A stretch of DNA of 64,000 nt from Balamuthia mandrillaris. Lineage: Eukaryota; Discosea; Longamoebia; Balamuthiidae. Location of the stretch: assembly GCA_031835245.1 (NCBI GenBank), contig JAVKOQ010000004.1:186001-250000 (forward strand), written 5' to 3'. How positions within the stretch are numbered: position 1 is the first letter of the stretch; every line of letters starts with the position of its first letter. The notes under the pieces are model-generated. The model saw nothing but the letters and a program-made list of their open reading frames with translations. It was not told the origin of the DNA and did not search any database. The translations under genes were made by a program, and so were the position numbers. Below, one piece after another: positions 21,643-30,765 of this stretch.

Positions 21643-22095
21643 TTATTTATGGTATTTTATGTTTTTTTGAATACAAAAAGCTCGATAAATTTGTTCTAGT
21701 ACCAATAATTTAAATATTTTATGTGGGAAAGTTAGTTTTGAAAAACTTATTTTTTCTAAATTATTAATTTCTTGTTCTAATTTTTGTTCATCCACTCCAT
21801 TAGAACCGCCAATTATTAAAGTAATATTTGCTTCATTTGTGATTGTTTTAGAAAATTCTATAGAATCTGGTTGTCTTGAATTTATAGTAAAAAGAAAAAC
21901 TTTTGAATTTTTTGGAATATTTTTAATAATTTCTAAAGTTTCTAAATGCTTCTTTTTATCTATATTTACTTCTTTTTTCTCTTTTAAAATAATGAAATTA
22001 ACACTACTAAAGAATTCAATTCTTTTTACAAATTTAGAATAAATTTTCTTCAAATCTTCTTCATCATTATTAAAATCAATAATCGTAATTTTCAT
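21643..22095 (-). CDS. rlmH: 23S rRNA pseudouridine-1915 N3-methyltransferase RlmH
   Basis: 150 residues, the usual size of this SPOUT-class enzyme, which methylates pseudouridine 1915 in helix 69 of assembled ribosomes. The trefoil-knot SAM site is visible as LIIGGSNGVDE (about 103-113), and the C-terminal signature PHKIFKLLVLEQIYRAF followed by I-x-K-N-x-x-YHK is complete. It starts 2 bases after mnmG and stops 11 bases before the DHH gene. No truncation. Confidence 0.95.
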   Translation of the reverse strand: MKITIIDFNNDEEDLKKIYSKFVKRIEFFSSVNFIILKEKKEVNIDKKKHLETLEIIKNIPKNSKVFLFTINSRQPDSIEFSKTITNEANITLIIGGSNGVDEQKLEQEINNLEKISFSKLTFPHKIFKLLVLEQIYRAFCIQKNIKYHK

Positions 22096-22097
22096 AG

Positions 22098-23957
22098 CTA
22101 ATTTGTGTTTTTAGCTTGTAATTCTTTTTCCTTTTCAACTTTTAAATAAAACAATAACATTTGAATATCAGCAGGATTAACCCCTGAAATTCTTGAAGCT
22201 TGCCCTATTGTATTTGGTCTTATTTTCATCAATTTATCAACTGATTCGGAAGAAAGATTATTTACTTTTTTATAATCAATATTTGCAGGAATTTTTAGTT
22301 TTTCAAGTCTAATCATTTTTTGAGCATCATTATTTTGTTTTCTAATATATCCTTCTAATCTAGCTATAACCATGAGTTCATATGCGTATTCAAAATCTGG
22401 TAAAACATCTTTGTAATCAACAGTTGGACGAGAAATTAATTTAAGTTTTGAAGTTCCATCACTTACTTCATATTTCTTTCCTAATTTGTCTTTTGGAGAA
22501 ACAAATTCTTTAGATAATTTATCTATCATTTTGTCGATTTTTCGATATTTTTCAATAATTTTTTCATATTCTTTTAAAGAAATCATACCTGTTTTTTTAG
22601 CATATTTAGCCATTCTAATGTCAGCATTATCATTTCTTAAAATAAGTCTGTATTCAGCACGAGAAGTCAACATTCTATATGGTTCTTTTGTACCTTTTGT
22701 AACTAAGTCATCAATTAAGACTCCGATGTATCCATCGTTTCGTAAAATCTCAATTGGTCTTTTTTTTAGAAGCTTTTCTTTTGCATTTATACCAGCTACT
22801 AAACCTTGAGCTGCTGCTTCTTCGTATCCGCTTGTTCCATTCATTTGTCCAGCAAAAAATAGATTTTTAACTTTTTTAGACTCAAGACTTCTTTTGAGCT
22901 CTAAAGGATTTAAAGCATCGTATTCAATTGCATAACCTCATTTAGCTACCCTAGCGTTTTTAAGTCCTGGAATAGTTCTAATTAACTTATCTTGAACATC
23001 AACAGGCATCGAAGTTGACATTCCATTAATATACATAATATCTTGTCTTTTTGTTTCAGGTTCGAAAAAAATTTGGTGTCTTTCTTTTGTGCTAAATCTA
23101 ACAATTTTATCTTCAATTGAAGGACAATATCTTGGACCAACTCCATTAATAGCACCTGAATACATTGAAGATCTATTTAGATTTTCATTAATAATTTTGT
23201 GAGTTTCTTCGTTTGTATAAGTTAAAAAACAAGAAATCTGTTTTTTAATATTTTGCTTTGTTTTTGAAGAAAAACTAATATTAACTAAAGGCAAAACTTC
23301 TCTTTCCACTTGCGAAAAATCAATTGAATCGGAATAAATTCGTGGCGGGGTTCCTGTTTTTAATCTTTGTAATTCAAATCCTAATTCCTTTAAATTATCA
23401 GAAAGTAAATTCGAAGTTCTTTCATTATCAGGTCCAGATTTGTATTGTTCTTCACCTCTTAAAATTTTAGAATCTAAATTAGTCCCTGTTGTAATAATCA
23501 AAGATTTAGTTTTAATCAATCCAAGTTTTTCTAAATAAATTCCACTAATGGCTTTGTTTTTAACTTCTAATTTAGTTACCAAATCTTCTATTAAAGTAAT
23601 GTTTTTGCGTTGCTTAATGTCTTTGAGAATTAATTTTGAATATTTTTCTTTATCTATTTGTGCTCTAATCGCTTTAACTGCTGGACCTTTTGATTCATTT
23701 AAATATTTAACTTGAATCATTGCTAAATCTGAAAAATAACCTTGAACACCACCAAGAGCATCAATTTCACGAGTTATTATACCTTTTGCAGGTCCACCAA
23801 TTGATGGATTACATGGCATAGAAGCTAATTTATGTTTGTTTAAAGTAACTAATGCTACTTTTAAATTTTCAGCTTTAGAAAGGGCATAAATAGCTTCAAT
23901 TCCAGCATGCCCTCCACCTACTACTATAGCATTAAAAAATAGTTGTTTTTTATTCAT
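22098..23957 (-). CDS. mnmG: tRNA uridine-34 carboxymethylaminomethyl-modifying enzyme MnmG (GidA)
   Basis: 619 residues. FAD-binding GGGHAG (14-19), [12 protein letters not shown] (48-59), the KTGTPPRI active-site loop and the [19 protein letters not shown] segment all match MnmG. With MnmE it installs the C5 modification on wobble uridine-34 of tRNAs, which matters in a genome where TGA is read as Trp by a UCA anticodon. The C-terminal helical domain ending in [21 protein letters not shown] sequence, which contacts MnmE, is present. The neighbourhood mnmG-S4-dnaN-dnaA is the classic origin-proximal order. Confidence 0.96.
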
Positions 23958-23963
23958 AAATCA

Positions 23964-24179
23964 TTATCTCTCTTCTTTTTCTATCTTGAAAAGTTTATTT
24001 GTTAATTCAATGATATCTCCGGGATAAAGATTTTTACCTCTAGCTTTTGTAACTGTACCGTTGATTTTTACTTCATTTTTTAATAAAAAATATTTACTTT
24101 GTCCACCTGAATCAACGATGTCGATTTTTTTTAAAAATTGACTCAATTTTATACTTTCACCTTTAATTCTGATTATCAT
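23964..24179 (-). CDS. S4-domain RNA-binding protein (YaaA/RlbA-like)
   Basis: 71 residues consisting almost entirely of one S4 domain: KLSQFLKKIDIVDSGGQSKY, then VKINGTVTKARGKNL and YPGDIIEL. In Firmicutes this small protein sits between dnaN and recF and is linked to ribosome assembly. Here recF is absent and mnmG follows directly, 6 bases on. It lies 12 bases after dnaN, in the same operon. Confidence 0.85.
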   Translation of the reverse strand: MIIRIKGESIKLSQFLKKIDIVDSGGQSKYFLLKNEVKINGTVTKARGKNLYPGDIIELTNKLFKIEKEER

Positions 24180-24191
24180 TATTTCCTTATT

Positions 24192-25316
24192 TTAAAATGT
24201 AATTAAACCAATAAGTTGTTTATTTTTCTTATTTGATTGTGAATTAATCAAAAGTTTTGTTTTATTAGCTGTTATGAAAAAATTGATCTTGTCTTCAAAA
24301 ACATTGATTGCATCCTTTAAAAACTTGTAGTTTACTTTAAATGTTAAAGTTGGACCACTAAAAACGTGATTTTTTGTTTTGATTATTGAGTTACCTTTTT
24401 CATCTTCATTAAATTGTACTGATAATTCATCTTCTGTGATGTTAAAAATTAAAGTATTGTGTTTTTCAGATGAAGAAATTATTGTTGCTTTCGAAGTGAT
24501 TTCTATTAATTCTTTTTTTTCTATTTGAAAATAATATTGAATATCATCTTTTTTTGGAAACACTGATCTTATATCTTTGTATGTTTCTTTAAAAAGAACG
24601 CTTTGAACTGTTGTGTTTTCAAAAGTATAGCTAATTTTTCAATCATCAATAAAGAGTTTGATATCTTCTTTTGCCTCTTCTAAAACAAAATCTTTTAAAT
24701 TCTTGTTTTTAATAGCGATATCTAGTTCAATTGGATTTTCTATATTAATTGTTTCCATCGCAATTCTTATACGATCTGAAGCTGAAATTTCTAGATAGTT
24801 GTCTCTTGTTTTTAAACTTAAACAAGTAAATAATAAATAATTATTTTTTTCTTTTGTATTTTCTTTACTTGTGTAACAAGCAAAAATAGTGTTTTTTATA
24901 GCTTCTCTTAATTTGCTTGCGTTGATTATTAATTTTTCTCCTCTGTTTTTGAAATCTAATTCTGGAAACTCATCTACATCATTTAATTTAATAGAAAATT
25001 GGTCAAGTCCTGATCTTAAAATCACTGTATTGTCAACTTGCTCTAAAGAAATCTTGTTTTTTAATTTCTTTAGGATGTTTTTAAACATATTTGCATTTAC
25101 TAACAAACGCCCTAGACTATTAATTTCTATAAATTCAAAATTAGGAATAAAACTTTGAATAGATAATTCTCTATCTGTTGAAGTAATTACTAATCCATCT
25201 CTTCTTAATTCTAATAATAATCCTCCTAAAGCAGAATATCCGTTTGAATTTGAAATAGCAATTAAATTTCTTTCAACATATTTTTCAAGTTTTTCTTTTT
25301 CGATTATAAATTTCAT
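24192..25316 (-). CDS. dnaN: DNA polymerase III beta sliding clamp
   Basis: 374 residues, normal for the clamp that encircles DNA and holds Pol III. Three repeated domains are discernible: STDRELSIQS in domain 1, IIRSGLDQFSIKLNDVDEFPELDF-like sequence in domain 2 (TVILRSGLDQ, then FPELDF) and SASDRIRIAM in domain 2/3. The C-terminus ends GLITF, a diverged version of the usual MPMR/L tail. One TGA Trp. It begins about 150 bases after dnaA, an ordinary dnaA-dnaN spacing. Divergence is high, as in other mycoplasmas. Confidence 0.92.
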
Positions 25317-25467
25317 TTTTAAATTCCCTTTTAATTAATTATTTATTTTATATTACTTTATTAAAAAACAATAACAATAAAGATGTTAAAATGTTAAAAA
25401 CTCTAAAAAACAACGAAAAAAGAAGGATTTTCAGTTAAAAAGTTTTTAACAATGAAAAAGCTAAAAG
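25317..25467. other. dnaA-dnaN spacer, part of the probable oriC
   Basis: AT-rich spacer. It contains two TTTTAACAT-type repeats, an inverted repeat GTTAAAAA/TTTTTAAC (25433-25449) and ATT-rich triplets (leftward TTGTTATTGTT). No 9-mer comes within one mismatch of TTATCCACA by eye. Assigned as origin region from gene order only. Confidence 0.45.
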
Positions 25468-26892
25468 TTATAAAAATTTACCTATTTTTTCATTAATCTT
25501 TTCTATTGCATACTTAATCGCAGGTTCTTTCTCTTTCCTAACATTAATTTTGTTGATAACTGAAATAATTGTGGAATGATCCTTGCCTCCAAAAATCTGG
25601 CCAATGCTTTTCAAAGTTAAATCTAACAAGTTTTTAACAAACCAAATTGATATATCTCTAGCCATAACAATTTCTGTTTTTCTTGAAGTCCCAATGATTT
25701 CTTCTTTGTTTATTTGGAAATAATTAGCAACTTCTTCTATTATTTTGTTATGTGTTAAGTTTTCTTTATTTTTAACAATACCTTTGAAGATCCTCTCTAT
25801 AAGTTCTAATGAATAAATTTGAATGGCTTCTCCTTCTGAAAAAAATTTAATTCTATTAACTACACCTTCGATTTCTCTAACTGATTTTTTGTTATAAACT
25901 AAAAAATCTAAAGCATCTTTTTCAAATTTTTCAGGATTTATATTTTGAAATTCAAGTTTATATTTTAAAACCTTTAAAAAATCTTCTTTTGTAGGTTTAG
26001 AAAACTCTAAAATTAATCCAGAATTAAAACGAGTAATAAACCTTTCTTCAAAACCACCTAAGACTTCTGGAGATTTATCCGAAGTAATGATGATTTGTTT
26101 ATCATTTTCAATGAAATTGTTCACAATTTGAAGTAAAACAGACATTGTTGAAGTCTTATTAGCTAAAAGTTGAATTTCATCAAATAATAAAACATCTGCA
26201 TAACAAACTGTTTCCACAAAATGATTAATATCTATATTTTCTTTTTTAATCATTCAATTAGTAATTAATGTTGTAAAAGCGCTTGAATGAATGTAATAAA
26301 CTGTCTTCTTCCTTTTGATAAACTCATTTCCAATTGCATGTAAAAAGTGAGTCTTTCCAATACCTGAAGAACCATATAAAAATAAAGGAGAATAAATTAT
26401 AGTTTCTGCTTCGATAATATTTTCATAAGCTTTGATTATGTTTTTATTAAAATTAGCAAGTACAAAATTTCCAAAATTATATTTGTTAGTTAAAATGTTG
26501 TTAAACTTAACATTTTCTTTATGTTCTGAAGCTTTTTGTGTTGAATTTGAAGAATGATCTTCAATTTTTGAAACTTTTTCAGTTTCATTTTGCTTTTGGA
26601 AATTAACTTCATCTGAAGTAGTTAAAGAAATTATTTTTTTAATTCCAGTAACTTCGAAAACTGCTCTTTCTAATAAATGCATTCATTTATCTTCGATTTC
26701 TTTTTTAGTAAAATTATTTTCAACTTTTAAAATTATTTCAACACTGGATTCAAATAAGACTTTAATTTTTCTAAAAAAACTATTGAAAATTATTTGATCA
26801 TCAACAGAAGTTTCAAAATAATTCACTAACAAAAGAGTTGTATTTTTATTATCAATCGTTTCTAAAAAAATTTCATTATCATTTTTCTTCAT
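25468..26892 (-). CDS. dnaA: Chromosomal replication initiator DnaA
   Basis: 474 residues. The AAA+ domain has Walker A GSSGIGKTHF (about 174-183), Walker B VLLFDEIQLL, and the sensor segment GGFEERFITRFNSGL. The C-terminal helix-turn-helix contains the DnaA signature GGKDHSTIISVINKI that reads DnaA boxes. It binds origin DNA and melts it. I chose the ATG at 26892; a TTG 27 bases upstream is in frame. Neither has a good ribosome-binding site, and a TATAAT-like -10 lies immediately upstream, so the message may be leaderless. Confidence 0.96.
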
Positions 26893-27039
26893 AATATTTA
26901 AATTATAATTATAAAGCAAGGAGAATCTATAATTTCAAATTAAAATTTGGTAAAATTTTCTCTTATCTAATAATAAATACCATTATTTTGTGGTATTATT
27001 TAAATTCATCATATTAAGAAACTATTAAAAGGAACTAAA
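26893..27039. promoter_or_regulatory. Divergent dnaA/rpmH promoter region (probable oriC side)
   Basis: AT-rich divergent region. An inverted repeat AATACCA/TGGTATT (26976-26997) overlaps the TGGTATTAT extended -10 for rpmH (TATTAT at 26994-26999). Leftward TATAAT-like boxes lie just before dnaA. Mycoplasma origins usually lie beside dnaA; clear DnaA boxes were not found. Confidence 0.5.
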
Positions 27040-27183
27040 ATGAAAAGAACATACCAACCAAATAAATTAAAACACGTTAAAACTCATGGTTTTAGAGCTA
27101 GAATGGAAACAGCAGATGGTAGAAAAGTTTTAGCAGCAAGAAGAGCAAAAGGTAGAAAAAGATTAACAGTATCAGATAAATAA
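27040..27183 (+). CDS. rpmH: 50S ribosomal protein L34
   Basis: 47 residues. MKRTYQPNK, then [25 protein letters not shown] and a short tail: the complete L34 family sequence. It packs within the large subunit RNA. A GGAACTAAA ribosome-binding region precedes the ATG. The stop overlaps the rnpA start (TAATG), giving the conserved rpmH-rnpA-yidC operon reading away from dnaA. Confidence 0.97.
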   Translation: MKRTYQPNKLKHVKTHGFRARMETADGRKVLAARRAKGRKRLTVSDK

Positions 27184-27533
27184 TGTTAAATTTTAAAAAA
27201 GTTCGAAAAAACTGACAATTCCAAAATATAATCAATTTTAAACAACAAATAGTTAATAAAGAACTTATTTTATACTACAAAGAATTCTTTCAATTTGAAT
27301 TAGGAATCTCGATTCCGAAAAAATTTGTCAATGCTGTAAAAAGAAATTATTACAAGAGACAAATAAAAATTATTATTCAAAATTATCTAAAAAATAAAAA
27401 AGAATTTAATGTTAAATTCCAAATAATACTTATAACAAGAAAAAGTTTTTTAAACTTGGATTTTAAAACGAAAGAAATAAAAATAAAAAATATTTTGAAT
27501 GAATTAGAAAACATATGAAACAAAAGAAAGTAA
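27183..27533 (+). CDS. rnpA: Ribonuclease P protein component
   Basis: 116 residues in code 4. The RNA-binding motif VKRNYYKRQIK (52-62) corresponds to the family KRNRxKRxxR signature, with the central Arg changed to Tyr. It cooperates with the RNase P RNA in 5' maturation of tRNA. Its ATG overlaps the rpmH stop by one base, and its 3' end overlaps yidC by 19 bases. The RNase P RNA gene was not found in this window. Confidence 0.92.
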
Positions 27534-29353
27534 GAGCTAGTGCCTACGATTATTTCAAAGGAAATACTCAAGGCGAAGATAAAAATAAACAAATCTTTAA
27601 AAGAGCACTAAAAATTTTAAAGATAATTTTTTATTTCTGTATTTTTGGAATTACTCTTACAGGGTGTATTCAGTCTTTTGTTATTAAAACTTCAACATCT
27701 TCAGGTTCTGGAACAGAATTTTATAAAAATAAAGAAGACATTATTCCAAATTACACAATTTTTGAAGCTACAAATAAAGCAGGTAAAAACGAAATTACCA
27801 AAGCAACAAAAAGTAATAATTATTTAATTTCTGAAAAAGATGCTCCAGTTTTAAAGCAATTAAGAGTACAAACAGAAGCAAATGGAAATACTTCAAACAA
27901 TTACGGTCAATATAGTTCCTTGATTATGTTTCATAATGCAGATAATACTTTTGAGTATGCTAAAGGAGATAAAACCCACGAATTTTTATTTTTAAATTCA
28001 GCAGAATCTAAGTATGATCCTAAATTTAATTGAACAGATATTAAATTACCATCTCCTAAGTTTTTTGCCCTAGTTGGTGTTAAATACGCAGAAGAATTTC
28101 AAAAAACACAATTAGCAGTAAACCCTATCTTACAAAATCAAGGAAATTTCTTCTATACAGTCTCTAATCAAGCTGATCCAACAAATGAAAAATACTTTAA
28201 TTTTTCAAGAGATATTATTCAATATCTTTATAATAAAACTATGAATATTGAAGGGTTTAAAACTAAACTTATACCTTCAATAAATGTATTAGAATCCTAT
28301 AAAAATGAAGCAGATTTTGAAAAAATCAAAAAAGAATTACAAGCAAGTAATGATCCTGTCAAAAAAGAAGCATTACAAGTTTTACAAGATTATTCAACTC
28401 TAGCTAAAACAGTTTTAATCCCAACTAGATTTACACAAATTGATCCAGTTAATAACACTTATTCCTTTGCTTACAATCTAAATGATAATGATTATTACAA
28501 CTATGAAGGAATTGCGTTTAGATCTGATTATCCAAACAATCCAATTGTTACTTGATCAGATTCTTGAAAACTAGGTCCTTTTTATTCTTTGATTGTTTTT
28601 CCATTATCTAAAATAATTTTAGGAGTGTCTGAATCACAATCAATTTGGGAATTAAATGGTTGAACAACAATATTTGCTATTATCGTAGTTGTTTTATTGA
28701 CAAAAATTATTTCCTTTATTTTTAGATTTAAAACAATATTTGGTCAATCAAAACAAATTGAAATGCAGGCTAAAAAAGCAAAAATTGATGCCAAATACGA
28801 ACCATATAAGAAAAACAAAATGATGCAGCAAAGACATAGACAAGAGGTTGCTGATCTTTATAAAAAGAACAATTTCTCACCTTTTGCTCCGTTCTCTCAA
28901 GTTTTAGTAACTATGCCTATCTTCATAGCTGTTTGACGGGTAATTCAAGGTATTCCAAGTTTAAAAGTTACTTACTGAGTTGGTTTAGAATTAGCTTCAA
29001 TTTCCTATCAGAAGTTATTCGAAGGTTTATGACAATACCTACCGATTTTGATTATTGTTGTTTTAGTTCAAGCTGTACAACAGCTACTTCCTAAATATTT
29101 AAATAAGAAAAATACTAATCGAATTATGAATCAAAATGAATCAGAAACGATGAAAAAACAACAAAAAACGCAAAGAATTATTTCTATTGTTTTTATCTTC
29201 TTTGGAGTTCTATTCCAAGCTTCGCTACAAATTTATTGAATCATTGGTGGTCTATGAGAAATAGGTCAAACTTTAGGAGTTCATTATCTTCAAAGATCAA
29301 CCTTCTTTAAAGAAAAAATGAGACCTTGACTGATTCAAAAAAAACTTTTATAA
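27515..29353 (+). CDS. yidC: Membrane protein insertase YidC
   Basis: 612 residues. A basic N-terminal tail leads to a TM helix ending in ITLTGC (Cys51), a possible lipobox as in Firmicute YidC/SpoIIIJ. A roughly 300-residue extracytoplasmic domain follows, then the conserved insertase core (from about 345) with the Lys-rich cytoplasmic hairpin (YKKNKMMQQRHRQEVADLYKKN), FAPFSQVLVTMPIFIAVWR, and later helices including LPKYLNKKN. It inserts membrane proteins alone or with Sec. The large periplasm-like domain is longer than in Bacillus. A GC-rich hairpin at 29396-29425 ends the operon. Confidence 0.94.
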
Positions 29354-29383
29354 GTTTAAAAAATCCGTTTAAAAGTAGTAAAA

Positions 29384-29389
29384 TATAAT
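29384..29389 (+). promoter_or_regulatory. Candidate -10 box of an intergenic transcript
   Basis: TATAAT, with an overlapping TAAAAT a few bases upstream, directly before a GC-rich segment starting AGGGC at 29391. A transcript could start near 29396. Confidence 0.4.
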
Positions 29390-29390
29390 T

Positions 29391-29474
29391 AGGGCGAAGA
29401 CGGAAGTTGAGGCGTCTTCTTTTCTTGAAAAAGGCGGGGTTTTCAAGTTATATGTTAATAGATAAAATGGCCCT
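29391..29474 (+). ncRNA. Possible structured RNA element (three-helix arrangement); alternatively the yidC terminator
   Basis: AGGGC (29391-29395) can pair with GCCCT (29470-29474), enclosing two perfect hairpins: GAAGACG/CGTCTTC (29396-29421) and CTTGAAAA/TTTTCAAG (29424-29447). The first hairpin is followed by T4, so it could simply terminate yidC transcripts. The local G+C is far above that of the flanking DNA. It lacks the conserved cores of RNase P RNA, tmRNA and SRP RNA, and I recognise no known riboswitch. Structure is read by eye; function unknown. Confidence 0.35.
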
Positions 29475-29899
29475 CTTAATAAAATTATTTCTGTTTTTTT
29501 AATTATTTCATTTAAATTACTTTTTTAACAGAATTATTGTTTATTAATCATCTTGATCATCTATAAACTATAATTATTTAATTAAAAATTGTTAAATAAT
29601 TCCTCCTATTTTATTTTTATTTTTTACATTATTTTTTAAATTGTTTTTTTTAAAACTCAAGATGTATTTTTGCTGCCAGCAATGGCAAACATTACAAATA
29701 ATAATATAACTGGTCTTAATACAGTTATGTGACCTCCTAACCCATTTTGTTTATAATTTTATTAATTTATTATATTTGCCATTTATCTAAGTCGTATTGA
29801 TATCAGGTCAGTACGATTTTTTATTCTTTTTTTCTTTTTTTAATATGTTAGTTTATAATATTTAGAAACACTATTTAGAACTATTTAAAAAGAGATAAT
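29475..29899. other. Long noncoding intergenic stretch with hairpins and a terminator
   Basis: There is no credible gene in this 425-base stretch. Hairpins: TGCCA-GCAA-TGGCA (29672-29686) and ATAACTG/CAGTTAT (29705-29728). Two CCTCCT segments (29602-29607, 29733-29738) read as AGGAGG leftward. The second would serve a hydrophobic frame of about 30 codons with no standard start codon. A strong rightward terminator hairpin with T6 lies at 29789-29824. The last part is T-rich, with the promoter for the next gene. Confidence 0.5.
29789..29824 (+). terminator. Terminator of an intergenic transcript
   Basis: GTCGTATTGA pairs with TCAGTACGAT (G-U pairs included) around a TATCAGG loop, followed by T6. 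No gene ends within 400 bases upstream, implying a noncoding transcript or very long yidC read-through. Confidence 0.6.
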
Positions 29900-30751
29900 A
29901 TGAGCAAAATTGATTCATTAAAAACAAGTTTTGACACTAAGACTTTTGTTTTTGAAATCTTAGCTAGTTTTTTACTAATTTTGTTTGTTTTACTTTCTTA
30001 TTATTCTTTTTTTAAAAGCAAGAAAAATAAAAATCTTTATCTTTTTTCAATTATTTTAACCTTTTCATTTTTCTTAACTATATTTTTAACTTTAGGAATT
30101 GCAGGTTTTGCAGCAAATCGGCCAATTAATACTTTTTTATTGCCCCAATTAGTTATTTCTGATGCTTTTATTTTGGGCATACAAAAGGATTTTCAAGGAG
30201 CAATTTTATCAAAAGGAATTGCTTATTTATTAACTGCGCAATTACTAGGTGTTTTATTAGCTATTTTAGTATTTTATGCTTTATTTAATGCTCTAGAAAA
30301 AATGCAAACCACAGAAGAAGATCGAAAATTTTCTTTTCAAGAATTTTTGTTTATAAAAGAAGAAAAAATACTTGTTTTTGCCTTTAAAGAACTCTTTTTC
30401 ATCACAACTATGACTTTAGGCCTTATTACTATCCCAAGGATAAGTGGTGCAGCCAATTTTACATTTTTTAATATACTAATTATTGAAATTATTTTCATCT
30501 TCTTTTTACTTCTTCTTTCAGCTAGATTTGGCTTTTTTACTTTTACTTTTTTTAAATATTGATTAGATTTAGTTATTTTTTCAATCATAAGTTGAAAAAA
30601 TAAAACTTTAGTACAAAATAAATCTTTAATCATTAATGTTTTAATTCAAAATACAATTAGAACATTGATTAGCGTTGTAGCACCGATTGTAATTTCGCTA
30701 ATTTTATTAAGCATTTCTGCAAGTTCTAATCTCACTTTTAAATTTACATAA
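29900..30751 (+). CDS. Multi-pass membrane protein, mycoplasma-specific
   Basis: 283 residues in code 4 with six or seven hydrophobic helices. A small-residue loop (LGIAGFAANRPINTFLLPQL) follows the second helix and IPRISGAANF lies between later helices. Charged segments around 150-165 and 225-240 suggest cytoplasmic loops. AAAGAGAT precedes the ATG. It is followed after 14 bases by the M23-like lipoprotein gene, so the pair is probably one operon. No family motif recognised; transport or lipoprotein-partner roles are only guesses. Confidence 0.6.
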
Positions 30752-30765
30752 GATAGGAATTATTT

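Noticed and set aside
26893-27039. DnaA boxes in the dnaA-rpmH spacer
   Set aside because: The best candidate (TTATCTAAT) has three mismatches to TTATCCACA, no better than chance in AT-rich DNA.
29391-29824. RNase P RNA, tmRNA or SRP RNA
   Set aside because: None of their conserved cores (GAGGAAAGTCC, a tmRNA acceptor end, GGTCAGGTCCGGAAGG-type loop) is present on either strand.
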